Position numbers and translations under genes: made by a program
Notes under the pieces: generated by a model
Databases searched by the model: none
What the model was told of the DNA's origin: nothing
Seen by the model: only the letters and a program-made list of their open reading frames with translations
Shown: positions 34,693 to 44,978 of the stretch, in pieces
Layout: every line of letters begins with the position of its first letter
How positions within the stretch are numbered: position 1 is the stretch's first letter
Assembly (NCBI GenBank): GCA_002197995.1
Contig: NGZR01000002.1
Coordinates: forward strand, 5,022,001 to 5,086,000
Reading direction: 5' to 3'
Length of the DNA stretch: 64,000 nt
DNA from: Gaeumannomyces sp. JS-464
Taxonomy: Eukaryota; Ascomycota; Sordariomycetes; Magnaporthales; Magnaporthaceae

Positions 34693-35448
34693 CCTGGCGT
34701 ACGAGTGCGAAGAGGAGAAGCTGTTGAAAAGTTTGCGTGCTTTTGTGTGGTGAGTGTTTCTGTCGTAATCATCGGCGCCGTTCCCCAGCATTGGGAAGCG
34801 GGAGAATAAAGGGGATGAGAGGGGGGGAGCAGGGCAGGCAAGCGGGCGGGTAAGCTGGGCGGTTGGGGATGCGGCGCTGTTTTAAGAGACGATTGGGAGA
34901 GGGTGGGCGGCAGGGTCAGCCAAGCGGAGGCCAAGTCGATGGGCGTAGCCAAAATTCGAAAAAAGCACAGGGCGAGGCGACAACGAGTCGGGACTGCTGC
35001 GAGCCGTAGCGCGCGTGGAGCACGAGCTGGGCCAGGGAGCCAACCTGCTGAGGACGGAGGCGTCTGTGGGCGGGAGCTGGGATTGGAGCGTGGCACTGGG
35101 GTGGGTAAGAATCAGCGTTTCATTCGGCTGCCAGAATAGACTTGACTGGAAAAGACCAGACGGGAATGGATGGGACCCTGAGAGTGCCGCGCAAGCAAAT
35201 CGGACCCTCTATGCGGGAGTGGGGACGGCCCAGCTTTGTTTGAACGCAACTGGCGATCACCAGGATGCGCCGAGAATAGATAGGCTCACCTGGGGAGATG
35301 CGGAGGGTTGATTCAGAGAGTCGATTCCCGCGCGACGCACTGCTCGAGTCGCCCCGTCGTGTCTCTCAGGGTAGTGTGGTAGCTTCGGTTTGTGGCTGAC
35401 TGCTGTGCTGCCTTGAGGTAGTGTCTGCAGCGTATGCCGCGGGCCGAC

Positions 35449-35472
35449 AGAGCAGAGCAGAGCAGAGCACAG
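35449..35472. repeat. AGAGC pentamer microsatellite
   Basis: About four tandem AGAGC units between the PAP2 and uL2m genes. Confidence 0.8.
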
Positions 35473-37191
35473 CCTCCACGCGACTCCAGTCTTGGTCCAA
35501 GTCGAGCCAAGTGTGTCGTGTCGAGAGGTGGGCGGGCTGCTGGTCCGACAATTCTCAGGCAGGAGGTCGCGTGTCCCTGGCTCGCCACCCACTTTGCTGT
35601 GCGAGACCTAAGTGCGATGCTTTGCCCGATGTAGTAATCAGAACTCCAGTTTGGACCAAGGCTCCCGCTAGGCCGCACGTTAGCGAGGGATCGGGCTGCA
35701 GGAGTAAATGAATCGAGATGTCGTGCTGCAACGGTTAGAAACAATGAAGGGACCTGACGACCGAGAGGGAGAGAAGAAGAATATAACAAAATCAAACATC
35801 AACCCCAAAAAATTGAAAGCACAAAGATTGGTCAGTCAGTTGGCTTGATGACCCTTTTCCCCCTTCCATCAAAGACGAAAGCAAAAGACATGGGCAGCGG
35901 TTTCTGATTGATCGCGTGGCCTCCCACCAAGCCAACCACCAGCACACCATATCGATTATGATCAGCACTACGACGCAGCGCCCCAATTGCCCGCAAAAGG
36001 GGCCAGGCATTGGCTCCCGCAAAGTTTAGAATTCAATAGACATACGCGTCCCTACGTGGCCATGCTAGACTGACAGCCTTGGGGTCAAGCAGCGCAGACG
36101 GCGAGATTCGTTCAATTGGCGAACAAAAAGCCCGACTCTGCATGCCGCGATCCTCCAGCGTCGCCAAGTGATGAGAAGCCGGCACCACTCTGCCAGGGGG
36201 CCCCTGAACCCTTCCAAGGCCCTATGTAAAGCACCACAGACAGCAGATGCGCCCCCCATTTGCCCCTTTCTGCGTTCCGGAACATTGCCCGGCTCCTCGG
36301 TCCAATAATACGTTGCCGCCCATCCGCGCGTCCGTGACACTCGAGGCTGGGTCCCTGCCTGGTTTCGTGTTGCTATTAAAAAAAAAAAATTAGAATTGAT
36401 CCAGAAGAAAAAGAAAGAAAACGAAAGTAACCCCCGACCCCGTGGGTGACCGAGAAGCTTTTGCCCAAAAGGTTTCCTTTCTAAGTCTGGCATCGCTCTA
36501 CGTTGGCGACATGGGAGCCGGGTTGCATCATCGCCGAGACGTCGTCATCGCCTCGGTATTTCTCTGGGGAGTATTCCATAAAAATAAATGCGTCCCGCTG
36601 CTAGGGTACTGTAGGTAGCCAAGTGGGTTCGATACTTTGTCGCCTGCACCAACGATGAATGTTTGCATATCGTGTCGCATTACAGAGCACCATGCATGAG
36701 AGGACTACCTACCTACCTGTGTAGAAGGGAAGGGTGTTTGTTGGTCTAAGCCTCCAAGGACATGCCCGTATTCAATCAAGTGCAGCAAAAGTCCACATCT
36801 ACTCCTCCCACTGACCCCAACGGCGCTTTTTTGTTTCCAATGCGATTGTGCGGCGACGTTACGTGTATGCATGGGTTTTTACCCCGGTACTTGGGGTGGT
36901 CGGTGAACACCTGGGGAAGTCAAATTTCCTTTCCTTGGGTGGTGGCGGGGAGCAACTGGTTGGCCAATCCGTCGATCCTGCCACCCTCAGAATGAGAATG
37001 CACCGCAGACTCCCAGATCGACCAATAGACCGTGGCGGAAAGTTGGATTTGAAAGAAGAAAAAGAGGAGAATGTTGGTAGGAGTGGTACTCCTGTAGGCA
37101 TGGAGATCTCCTAAAAGGAAAGAACAAAGATCTATAGATCTGGAACTGGTGTCTGTAGTGATGCATGTCTGTGTAGGAATCTAGTTACAGG

Positions 37192-37213
37192 AAGGGGATC
37201 ACAAGATCCCCTT
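37192..37213. repeat. Perfect inverted repeat, 9-bp stem and 4-base loop
   Basis: AAGGGGATC, a 4-base loop ACAA, then GATCCCCTT. A strong local hairpin in intergenic DNA, 3' of uL2m (which ends at 37825 on the opposite strand). Function unknown. Confidence 0.85.
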
Positions 37214-37824
37214 TTGTAGGCTCGTGGGAGCGCACGGCCCGTGGGCCTGCGGCTCCACGAGGCGTGGGCCCTTTCTGGATGCACGCGCTAGATCACGTGG
37301 ATCAACAGAGAAAAAAAAAAAAAAAAAAGAAAAGTAGAAATATATACAGGAAAGCAAAAAGGCAAAGAAGGCAGAAAAAATAAATGTTGCCGCCTGAGCT
37401 ACAAGTACTGAAATTCGGCTATCCTGAAGAGTCAATCAACAACTTCAATACATCACATCACGTGAATGTTGTTCCATAGGAATCAGTTGACCGCTACTAA
37501 AGATTGCGACATCCCATCCAGGCCCCTATGAGCTGGACTCCAGGAAAAAAAAGGAGACCCGGAAATGAAAGCAACGCGATGACACAGGGTATGAGAAATG
37601 AGCCTTAATATACGTCATATGCCCGAGCCCATATAATACTGGCAGACTGCTAAGCCTAGCGGTTGTACAAGGACGTTGGGGTTGCCCGATATTTAACAAA
37701 GGTGGCTGAGATATGGTACAACAAGGTGTGGTATGTGGATGCAAATGGTTGGATTACGACACACATCCCTTCAGAGCGGAAGGGACCCAGTGCCGTGCGC
37801 CCCGGGCCTCCGTCGTTCTCTCGC

Positions 37825-39178
37825 CTAGTCTCGCGATGACTTGTTCCGCCTCTTGCCCTGGTTCCTGACACGCGGCACCACAACCCACTTGTTGATATTG
37901 GACTTTCGTCTTGTCTTATAACCACCTTTGGCCTATCAGGTTGTTAGTATCGCGGGTGACTGACATGAGTGATGTCTTGGAATCATGGGAGATGGAATGG
38001 CCAAAAGGGAGGGGAGAAAAAAAAAAAAAAAAAAAAAAAGAAAGCTTACAGGCGTGCCCCAGGGGCTTGTCGGTGGCGGCGACCCTTGGACTTACCTCGG
38101 CCACCACCATGGGGATGGTCGTCTTGAGAGAGGTAGTGTCAGTCACAGAGCCTGAGAGCCAGGAGATAATAGGTGGGATGCGAGTTTCTTACTGGCGTTC
38201 ATGGCGACACCACGCACCGTTGGCCGGATGTTCAGCCAACGGCTTCTACCGGCCTTGCCTAGCTGTCGGTACTGGTGCATGATATTGCTAGCCTGACCGA
38301 TGGTGGCGCAGGCATCCTTGCTGATCCTCCGGACCTCACCGCTCTGCAGGCGGACCGTGACGTATTTGCCCGTCATAATCTTGCTGCCGTCAGCTCTGGT
38401 CTCCTCGTCCTTGGACACGATAATGGCATATGTGCCGGCGCTCCGGCAGAAAACGGCACCTCTATCTTTCGTAGAGCCGACGTTGTAAACCATGGTCTGC
38501 ACAGGAATCAAGTGAACGGGCAGGCAGTTCCCGCGGAAGGCCGTCTTGGCCGCCAGGATACCCGGATCGATGACACCACCCATGCTGTCGAGGAGGTCCT
38601 GAGGGATACCGGCACGATAGCTCTGTACCACGTCTCCGGCGCGCATGCCTTCTGCGGCGACAATGTATGACTTCTTCTGCGTGGCCTGGTTGACCAGCAG
38701 GGCGATGTGCGCGCTGCGGCCGGGGTCGTACTCGATGCGCTCGACCGTGTGCGGACCAGGGTCGCGCCTCTCAAAGTCGACGGTGCGGATGCGTCGCTTG
38801 ACGCCACCTCCGCGGTGCCGCACCGTGATCTTCCCTGGTTGTTGCGACCTCCCTTGGCCATACCCTTCTTCGGGAAGGTCAACGGCAAGTAGGGGCGGCC
38901 CTTCCAGATATGATCGTTGATCGGCCGCTTCAGGTGGCGCATACCTGGTGTGCGCGGCTTGTAGGTGCGCATAAGGACTGCGGCCGTCTCGTTTCCCCTG
39001 TCTTTGAAGGCTGTTGTGAGGCCGCTACCGCCAGGGGCGCCGGAGGTGGGGTGCTCGCTGTCGGCTGCACGGCGGGTGTTGCGTATCCTCTCCGAAAGCA
39101 CTGTCCCATGACGGCCCGGCAGGCAGCAGACAGGGTGCCGCCGGCCAGCGCCATGGGTTTCAATCGCGGTTGAAGCAT
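37825..39178 (-). CDS. Mitochondrial large-subunit ribosomal protein uL2m, three frame breaks
   Basis: This is a component of the mitochondrial 54S subunit near the peptidyl-transferase centre (family knowledge). The N-terminus (MLQPRLKPMALAGGTLSAAC, Arg-containing and without acidic residues) fits a mitochondrial presequence. The uL2 core follows: RTYKPRTPGMRHLKRPINDH, NNQGKITVRHRGGGVKRRIR, RTVDFERRDPGPHTVERIEY, RSAHIALLVN, GSKIMTGKYVTVRLQSGEVR, SRWLNIRPTVRGVAMNANDH and PHGGGRGKSKG, ending WGTPAKGGYKTRRKSNINKW and a basic C-terminus. Exons are 38193-39178, 38050-38122 and 37825-37932. Single bases appear to be missing at 39048-39051 (G), 38833-38835 (C) and 38072-38073 (G). With them the length is about 389 residues and every conserved block lies in one frame. 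The last intron carries a 23-base T run on the coding strand. Confidence 0.92.
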
Positions 39179-41123
39179 GGCGGCCAGGCGCCTGGCTGCG
39201 ATTATGGTGGTGGTGGTGGAGGAGGATTGGCACGCAGCGGGAACGAGGTTGAGGCGCAATGAATTTTTTTTTATTCCTTGTCAGGACCGGTTCGATGATG
39301 GCGACATGAACGCAACCAAATCCGCCGTCTGGCGAGCAAAGTTCAGATTAGGAGTGTGTTGGGCCCGCCGCAGTGCCAGACAGCGAGTCGTCTAGAATAT
39401 AGCGTGACCGGCCATGGCAGGTCGTTATAGCACAATTTGATAACGAAGCTTTCTCCACGGCTGCGCAAGGCCACAAAGGTGGTCTGCACTGGCCAATAGA
39501 ATACCCCTGTTGCGTCAATTGAGCACCAGGCGGGGAGAGTTCGTGCCGCAGCCTTGCACTCGAACCCAGATGCAGCCGGAGGTCGGCTAGATTTTGTCCG
39601 ACAAATCGCCCCTCGTGGCAGTGCCACCCGTGCGTGGCTGGGTGTCCATGACGGATGTGGCTGGTACCCCTAAGCGCTATCAGTCGCGACGAAACGGGCC
39701 CAGGAGAATTCGCGCCAAGACTTGAAAAAACGCGAGCACCAGGCGTTGCCTCGATGCGGCAGGGGAGCGGACGTGCCGCCCAATCATGGCGTGGTTGCCC
39801 TGCGGTCTCCTCTGTTGACTGTGGACCCTGGCCGCCAATACGCACCGAAGCACGCGGTCCTACGGCAAACATCCTGGCAGGCTCGAGCGTGCTGATTTGC
39901 TCAGGCCTGCAGCTCCCCCACCAGCCAAAGCGCTGCGGTTCCCGTGTCGACATCGATTTGATTGGTTGCGACGCTCTTTGGGAAGCAGCCGCAAAAGAGG
40001 GAGAAAAGCACGCTGGGCCATCGTCAGCTTTCGGGCAGTCAGTCAGTCACGTCTCCGCCGCAACGGGCTAGGTTGTTGCGCCCACCGCCCTTAGAATCCA
40101 AATTCAAGCCTGCTATATCGAGCCAACAAACAGCTTTTCAACGCGTCGTGAGAGTGCGATACAACCTTTGACGAGATAGAGAGCCGTTGGCCAACCTAGT
40201 TTTAACCTTTTTTTTTTCTTCTTTCTCTTTCTCTTCTCTCCTTCTTCCAGCTGCTTGGAACAGCAACGCGGACGACTACTAAGCAGGTACATCCTCCGCG
40301 AACCAGACGTGTCGTGTCTTGCCTGCTCTGCGAGTCACTCCCGCACGCTCGAGGAGCAACCCCCTGGCAACGTACCCCCGCCAACGCCGGCTAGCGTAGC
40401 AGCGGAGCAAAGAGCGGCTTCCAAGGTCTGGCACGTCTTGCCCCGTGCTGGCGTCTGTCCCCACCCAAGGCACGTCTCTTCGCAGGTCACCTACTCCACC
40501 GGGGCCAAACATCCTGCAAAAACAAAAGCTCCCGCCTCACAACATCATCCTCCAACCTCCAAACCTCCACCACCTCTTCCCTTGACCTTTCTCTTCTCCC
40601 GTCGCCGGTGCACTCGCAGAGATCATCAATTGGAACATTCGGCCGGTCCACGATCTGCGCATCCTCGCATTCTCGCCCTACATCCCGTCGCGCCCTCTCG
40701 CCGGCCAGCAGCAGTCTTCGACCAGCAGCACCAGACTCGAGGCGGGTGGCTTGTTGGCCGACATCCCAGCGGGCCTCACCTCGCATACCAAGCACCGAGA
40801 CATATCATCTCGGGTCTTTCCCACGCTCCCGTGCACTGCCAGCCAGTTCATGTAAGTTTTTTCTCGAATTTGCGCCCTCCCTATGCCAGCCATGCACCTT
40901 GATCGCGCCTGGGTCGTGGTCGTGCAAAATCTCGCCTGCCCATCGCGTCTCCACAGTCCCATTTCGCTCGCCCCGACCACACCATAGCTCCCTTGTATAA
41001 CATAACCACCGCGCCCGCCCGCGTCCTCCCGTGCTGCAACAAGGACCGCCTAGCTGACTTCCTGCGACAGTTACCGCCGAGCGTGTATTTAATCCTTCGT
41101 TTCCACATACCTAATATTTCATC
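39179..41123. other. Intergenic region and cyclin B leader
   Basis: No supported gene. The 500-900 bases before 41124 are C/T-rich and probably form a long promoter and 5' leader; open frames in it (for example 40255-40902) lack domain features and would act at most as upstream ORFs. Confidence 0.5.
40208..40250 (+). promoter_or_regulatory. Poly-pyrimidine tract upstream of cyclin B
   Basis: A 43-base almost pure C/T stretch about 0.9 kb before the cyclin start. Such CT tracts commonly mark fungal promoters near transcription starts; the assignment here is inference. Confidence 0.35.
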
Positions 41124-42760
41124 ATGGGTCCGGTAAGCACACACGCGACGTGACACGCTCGAAGCGCGTCATATTCCCGCCGGGTACCCCTTCTGACGTG
41201 CCATACCTGCAGCGGACTACTCGAGGCCGTCTGGTCTCGAACGAGAACGACGAAAACGCGAGCTCATCGCGCGTAACCAGGGCCAAGGCCGCCGCACTCA
41301 ACGTCGACGAGCTTGCACTCCCCGCCAAAGCAATGCAGTCCAAGCGGGTCGCCACCACCACCCAGGGCACCGCCCGCACGCGTGCCGCGCTCGGCGACGT
41401 CAGCAATGTTACGAAGGTTGAGGTTCATGAGGGGAAGAAGGTCGCCGGCAAGGCCGGTCTCGTCTCCAAGGCTGCCCAGCCGAGCGGCATCCAGAAGGCC
41501 ACGACCCGCGCCACAACCGGACGCACCGCTCTGTCGTCCAAACAGGCCAACCAGAAGGTCGAGACCAAGCGCTCTGGGCCTGGCGCTATCCCCGCGCAAA
41601 AGAGGAAGGTGTCGCAGCCGCCAGCCAACTCCATCACAGTCAAGGAGGAGGCCCCTGTGGAGAGCGAGCCTGCCCGCAAGAAGGTGCCCGCGCCCGAGTC
41701 GGTCAAGGCCAAGCCAGCCAAGAAGGAGCCCGAGCCTGAAGTCCCAGAGGCCAAGCCCTTCGTACGGCCTGATCCTCGTGAAGAGGTCGCTCGCAACCTT
41801 CCGCCTGGCGTGCACAACCTCGAGAACGATGACTTTGAGGACCCCCTCATGGTAGCCGAGTACGCTAATGAAATTTTCGACTACATGCTGGACCTCGAGA
41901 CGCGTTCAATGCCCAACCCCGACTACATGTCGCACCAGGACGACCTGGAGTGGAAAACGCGTGGAATTCTGGTCGACTGGCTGATTGAGGTACACACACG
42001 GTTCCACCTCGTGCCCGAGACTCTGTTCCTGGCTGTCAACATTGTCGACCGCTTTCTGTCGGAGAAGGTGGTGCCGCTTGACCGCCTCCAGCTGGTGGGC
42101 ATCACGGCCATGTTCATTGCTTCCAAGTACGAAGAGGTTATGTCTCCACACGTCACCAACTTCCGCCACGTTACGGACGACGGCTTTAGTGAATCCGAGA
42201 TCCTCAGCGCCGAGCGGTACATTCTGCAGACGCTCAAGTACGACCTGAGTTACCCCAACCCTATGAACTTCCTCCGCCGTATTTCCAAGGCCGACAACTA
42301 CGATGTCAACAGCCGGACCGTCGGAAAGTATCTCATGGAGATCAGCCTTCTCGATCATCGCCTAATGCAGTTCCGCCCCAGCCATATCGCTGCCGCTGCC
42401 ATGGCCCTATCCCGCATTATTCTGGACCGCGGTGAGTGGGATGAGACGCTGGCCCACTACTCAGGCTACACCGACGAGGAGGTTGAGCCTGTCGTCCACT
42501 TGATGCTCGACTACCTCTCGCGGCCCATCATCCACGAGGCATTCTTCAAGAAGTATGCCAGCAAGAGGTTCCTCAAGAGTAAGTTTTCCTACCAGCCTCT
42601 GATGCTTATCTCATGTTTGTTTCCATCCGATCTGCGACTTGAGCTGACTATGGGACTTGCCCCCTACACAGCTTCCATCCACGCCCGTAACTGGACCGCT
42701 GAGAATGGCTACCTCTTTGGCATTACCGCGACGGATGTCAGCATCGACCAGCTTGAGTAG
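41124..42760 (+). CDS. G2/mitotic B-type cyclin
   Basis: This is the regulatory partner of the mitotic cyclin-dependent kinase (NimE/Cdc13/Clb type), about 487 residues. Exons are 41124-41132, 41213-42578 and 42672-42760. The first exon has only three codons (MGP) before a GTAAGC intron, after which RTTRGRLVSNENDENASS follows in phase. A destruction box RAALGDVSN lies at about residues 60-68, followed by a Lys/Ala/Pro-rich linker. The N-terminal cyclin fold begins NEIFDYMLDLE and contains TRGILVDWLIEVHTRFHLVP, LFLAVNIVDRFLSEK and GITAMFIASKYEEVMSPHV. The C-terminal fold includes YPNPMNFLRRISKADNYD and SHIAAAAMALSRIILDRGEW, and ends DVSIDQLE. No frame break. The alternative of starting further upstream in the exon 2 frame would require translating intron 1, which carries clean donor and acceptor sites. 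Confidence 0.95.
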
Positions 42761-43913
42761 GATATACATACACACTCATGTCGCGTCACGACCGCACCAT
42801 CCCAGGCCTCCTCACCGCCCTCTCGACTGGCATCTCAATCTATATAGATTGAATGGCATATTTTACGAAGTCCGAGCCTTCGGTACCCATCAGGATACCC
42901 ACCACGGTTGGATGCGCGTTTTCAGCGACATCCGCATCGACTCTAGTCACATGTCACCTCATGATTACCGACAAGCGACCTAGGTCGCCGGCTCGCCTTG
43001 CCCTGAATGGGACTTGGAGGCCCCGCTACTACCCCGGCAAGGGCCTGGACGGAGATGCTGTCGGACGTTGAGATCCGTACTCTCGTCTAATTCGGCACGG
43101 GGTCGCCTCTCTCCTCTTCTGCCCCTTTTCAGTATACGTCTTTTATTCTCCTCCTTCCTTTAGCCTCCACGACCCCCGCCCCCATCGTGTTCATTGCGAC
43201 GGCGTTCGGTGTCATGGGCGAAAAATCATGTTTGTCTTACCATTGTTCAGCAAAGCAAGCCTTCTGTTGTCCTCCTTCGGGGCTTCTTCTTCTCCTCGTC
43301 CAGCGCACTGCTTGGAGCTCCTTCCCAACCAGTGGCGTGCTTTTGCTTCTGGCTTGGCTACAATTTTTTTTCGTTTCTTTGCACAGCAATTTCCCTCCTT
43401 TTACTCCCTTTTTGGGCGGGCAGCCAGGGCTGGCCGTTGTTCATGGTGGTTCTCTTGTGGACTAAATGGTGTTTTGGGTTAATGCGTTGGTCTTGCTTTA
43501 GCTGCTTTTTTGGGTTGCTAAATGCCACGGTCGTGGTTCTCGGCCTCGTCGTCGGTCGGGGTCGTGCAGCGTTAATGAATGTGGGCAAAGGGGGACGATG
43601 AGAGAAGAGTCGGTGGGAGCACATCTGATGTTGTCTGGGCATTTTCGTTATTGTCTCTGCCCTTGTGGGTTTATGTTTCTCCCACACGAGCCTACTGGTG
43701 GGGAAGGAATCTGTTTTTGCAAAAGAGCTTGTACATACTTTTATCGTTTGCTCCTTGTTTGGTTTACGCACGCATGGCAAGTCATTTCTGGGATCGGGTC
43801 TGTTTGTCTACCTACGTAGCTGTTTTTATCGTCTGGGTTTGAAAAGGATTCATGCATTATTGTCCTTACGACCTTTGCGCCGCCGCTGCATCCCAGTGGC
43901 TCACCTTCATGTC
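42761..43913. other. Cyclin B 3' flank and convergent intergenic region
   Basis: No supported gene. It is T-rich and pyrimidine-rich on the plus strand, as expected for a fungal 3' UTR. The open frames near 43187-43601 are hydrophobic-looking translations of this T-rich sequence. Confidence 0.5.
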
Positions 43914-44978
43914 TCAGGATGGTGCAGCATCGACTTGTTGGCCGCCGATCTTCACATCCCCACGGGCTAGCTCGGGGCTGGCCTCACTTGTGTCTATGCC
44001 TACGATACTCTCTGGCGACTGTGGTGTTTCTGGGCCAGTGATGGTGGTGGTCTGGTTGCCGTCTCCGCTGCCGGCCTGAGGTGGAACAGTAGAGGAAGGA
44101 GCAACGTCGCCATTGTCGCGAGCGGTTGTGGGCTCAATACCGCCATCACCAACAGCCAATACGAAAGCGGAAGGCTGGGAGGAATCACCCTCTCCGGCCC
44201 CGTCTGGAGCTGCTGGGGACGGCGGACGAGAGGGAGGAAGAGGAGGAGGAGGAGGAGATGGTGGTGGTAGTGGTGGTGATTCTATCGGCGCAGTTTGTGG
44301 AGCTGTTGCGACTGGGCCTGTCGTGAGGCTCGGGTCCGGATCCGCCGGCGACTCGGGGGCCGACCGAGCGGCGACATCTGATATGGCAGGGGCAGGAGCC
44401 GGATCCGGAGACGGCACGGGATCAGGGACGGCGGCAGAAGCAGACGCAGCCTCAGGGGGTTGGGCAGACACAAACGCATCCACGGGCGTGGCTTGGTCGT
44501 CCTGCCCCGGGACGGGAGGACTTGGGGAGCGCGACGCGGGTGTGCGGGCGCCACGTCCGCGTCCAGCAGCGGCGGCTTCCCTGGCCTCCACGGCAGCAAG
44601 GGCGGCCTCGACGGCAGCTGCGACGGCGCGCGGCGATGATGGCGTCTGTCTTGTCATCGCTGCCGCCGCCGCCGCCGCCGCAGTCTCTGTCGACTTGCCC
44701 CGTCGTAGCAGCACTGGGAGAGCATGTGGGGGACTGGCGGATGTCGCCCCCTCCTGGGCCGCCTGGCCCTCCTGGTGCTGCCCGTGCCACTTGAGCATGC
44801 TCTCGGGCTTCTTGCCCCATTCGCGCTCCAGGGCGGCTTTACTTTCGGCCTTGGCGGCCTTGTGGGCCTGCTTGTAGGCCGCCTCGGCTTCCTCCTGTCG
44901 GTTCCGCTGGCGGGCCATGTGCAGGAGCCGGTCGTGGTTACGCGGGGGCGGCCGACGCCGCCAACCAGGAGCCTGCAT
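43914..44978 (-). CDS. Hypothetical Ala/Pro-rich protein
   Basis: Family not recognised. It is a single 354-codon open frame with strong G/C third-position bias. The N-terminal 70 residues are charged and helical-looking (RQEEAEAAYKQAHKAAKAES, KAALEREWGKKPESMLKWHG), possibly a coiled coil. Then come an eight-residue alanine run, an Ala-rich helix (AVAAAVEAALAAVEAREAAA) and a long Pro/Ser/Asp-rich disordered region with a polyproline core (PPLPPPSPPPPPLPPSRPP). There is no obvious signal peptide or membrane segment. An upstream ATG in a neighbouring frame at about 45012 (MSITSRVGRHAG...) would join only with a one-base change, so the N-terminus is uncertain. Given codon bias and length it is probably a real gene, but no function is offered. 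Confidence 0.6.
   Translation of the reverse strand: MQAPGWRRRPPPRNHDRLLHMARQRNRQEEAEAAYKQAHKAAKAESKAALEREWGKKPESMLKWHGQHQEGQAAQEGATSASPPHALPVLLRRGKSTETAAAAAAAAMTRQTPSSPRAVAAAVEAALAAVEAREAAAAGRGRGARTPASRSPSPPVPGQDDQATPVDAFVSAQPPEAASASAAVPDPVPSPDPAPAPAISDVAARSAPESPADPDPSLTTGPVATAPQTAPIESPPLPPPSPPPPPLPPSRPPSPAAPDGAGEGDSSQPSAFVLAVGDGGIEPTTARDNGDVAPSSTVPPQAGSGDGNQTTTITGPETPQSPESIVGIDTSEASPELARGDVKIGGQQVDAAPS

Larger units (their letters stand above)
34693..37824. other. Intergenic region, about 3.1 kb
   Basis: No supported gene. It contains the PAP2 gene promoter, an AGAGC pentamer repeat (35449-35472), A runs (36377-36389, 37311-37328), a 14-base palindrome AGATCTATAGATCT near 37125 and a perfect inverted repeat at 37192-37213. 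Open frames here are short and lack coding bias. Confidence 0.45.

Noticed and set aside
40255..40902. 215-codon open frame upstream of cyclin B
   Set aside because: Pro/Ser/Arg-rich translation of a CT-rich leader; no motifs. It could act as an upstream ORF but is not supported as a gene.
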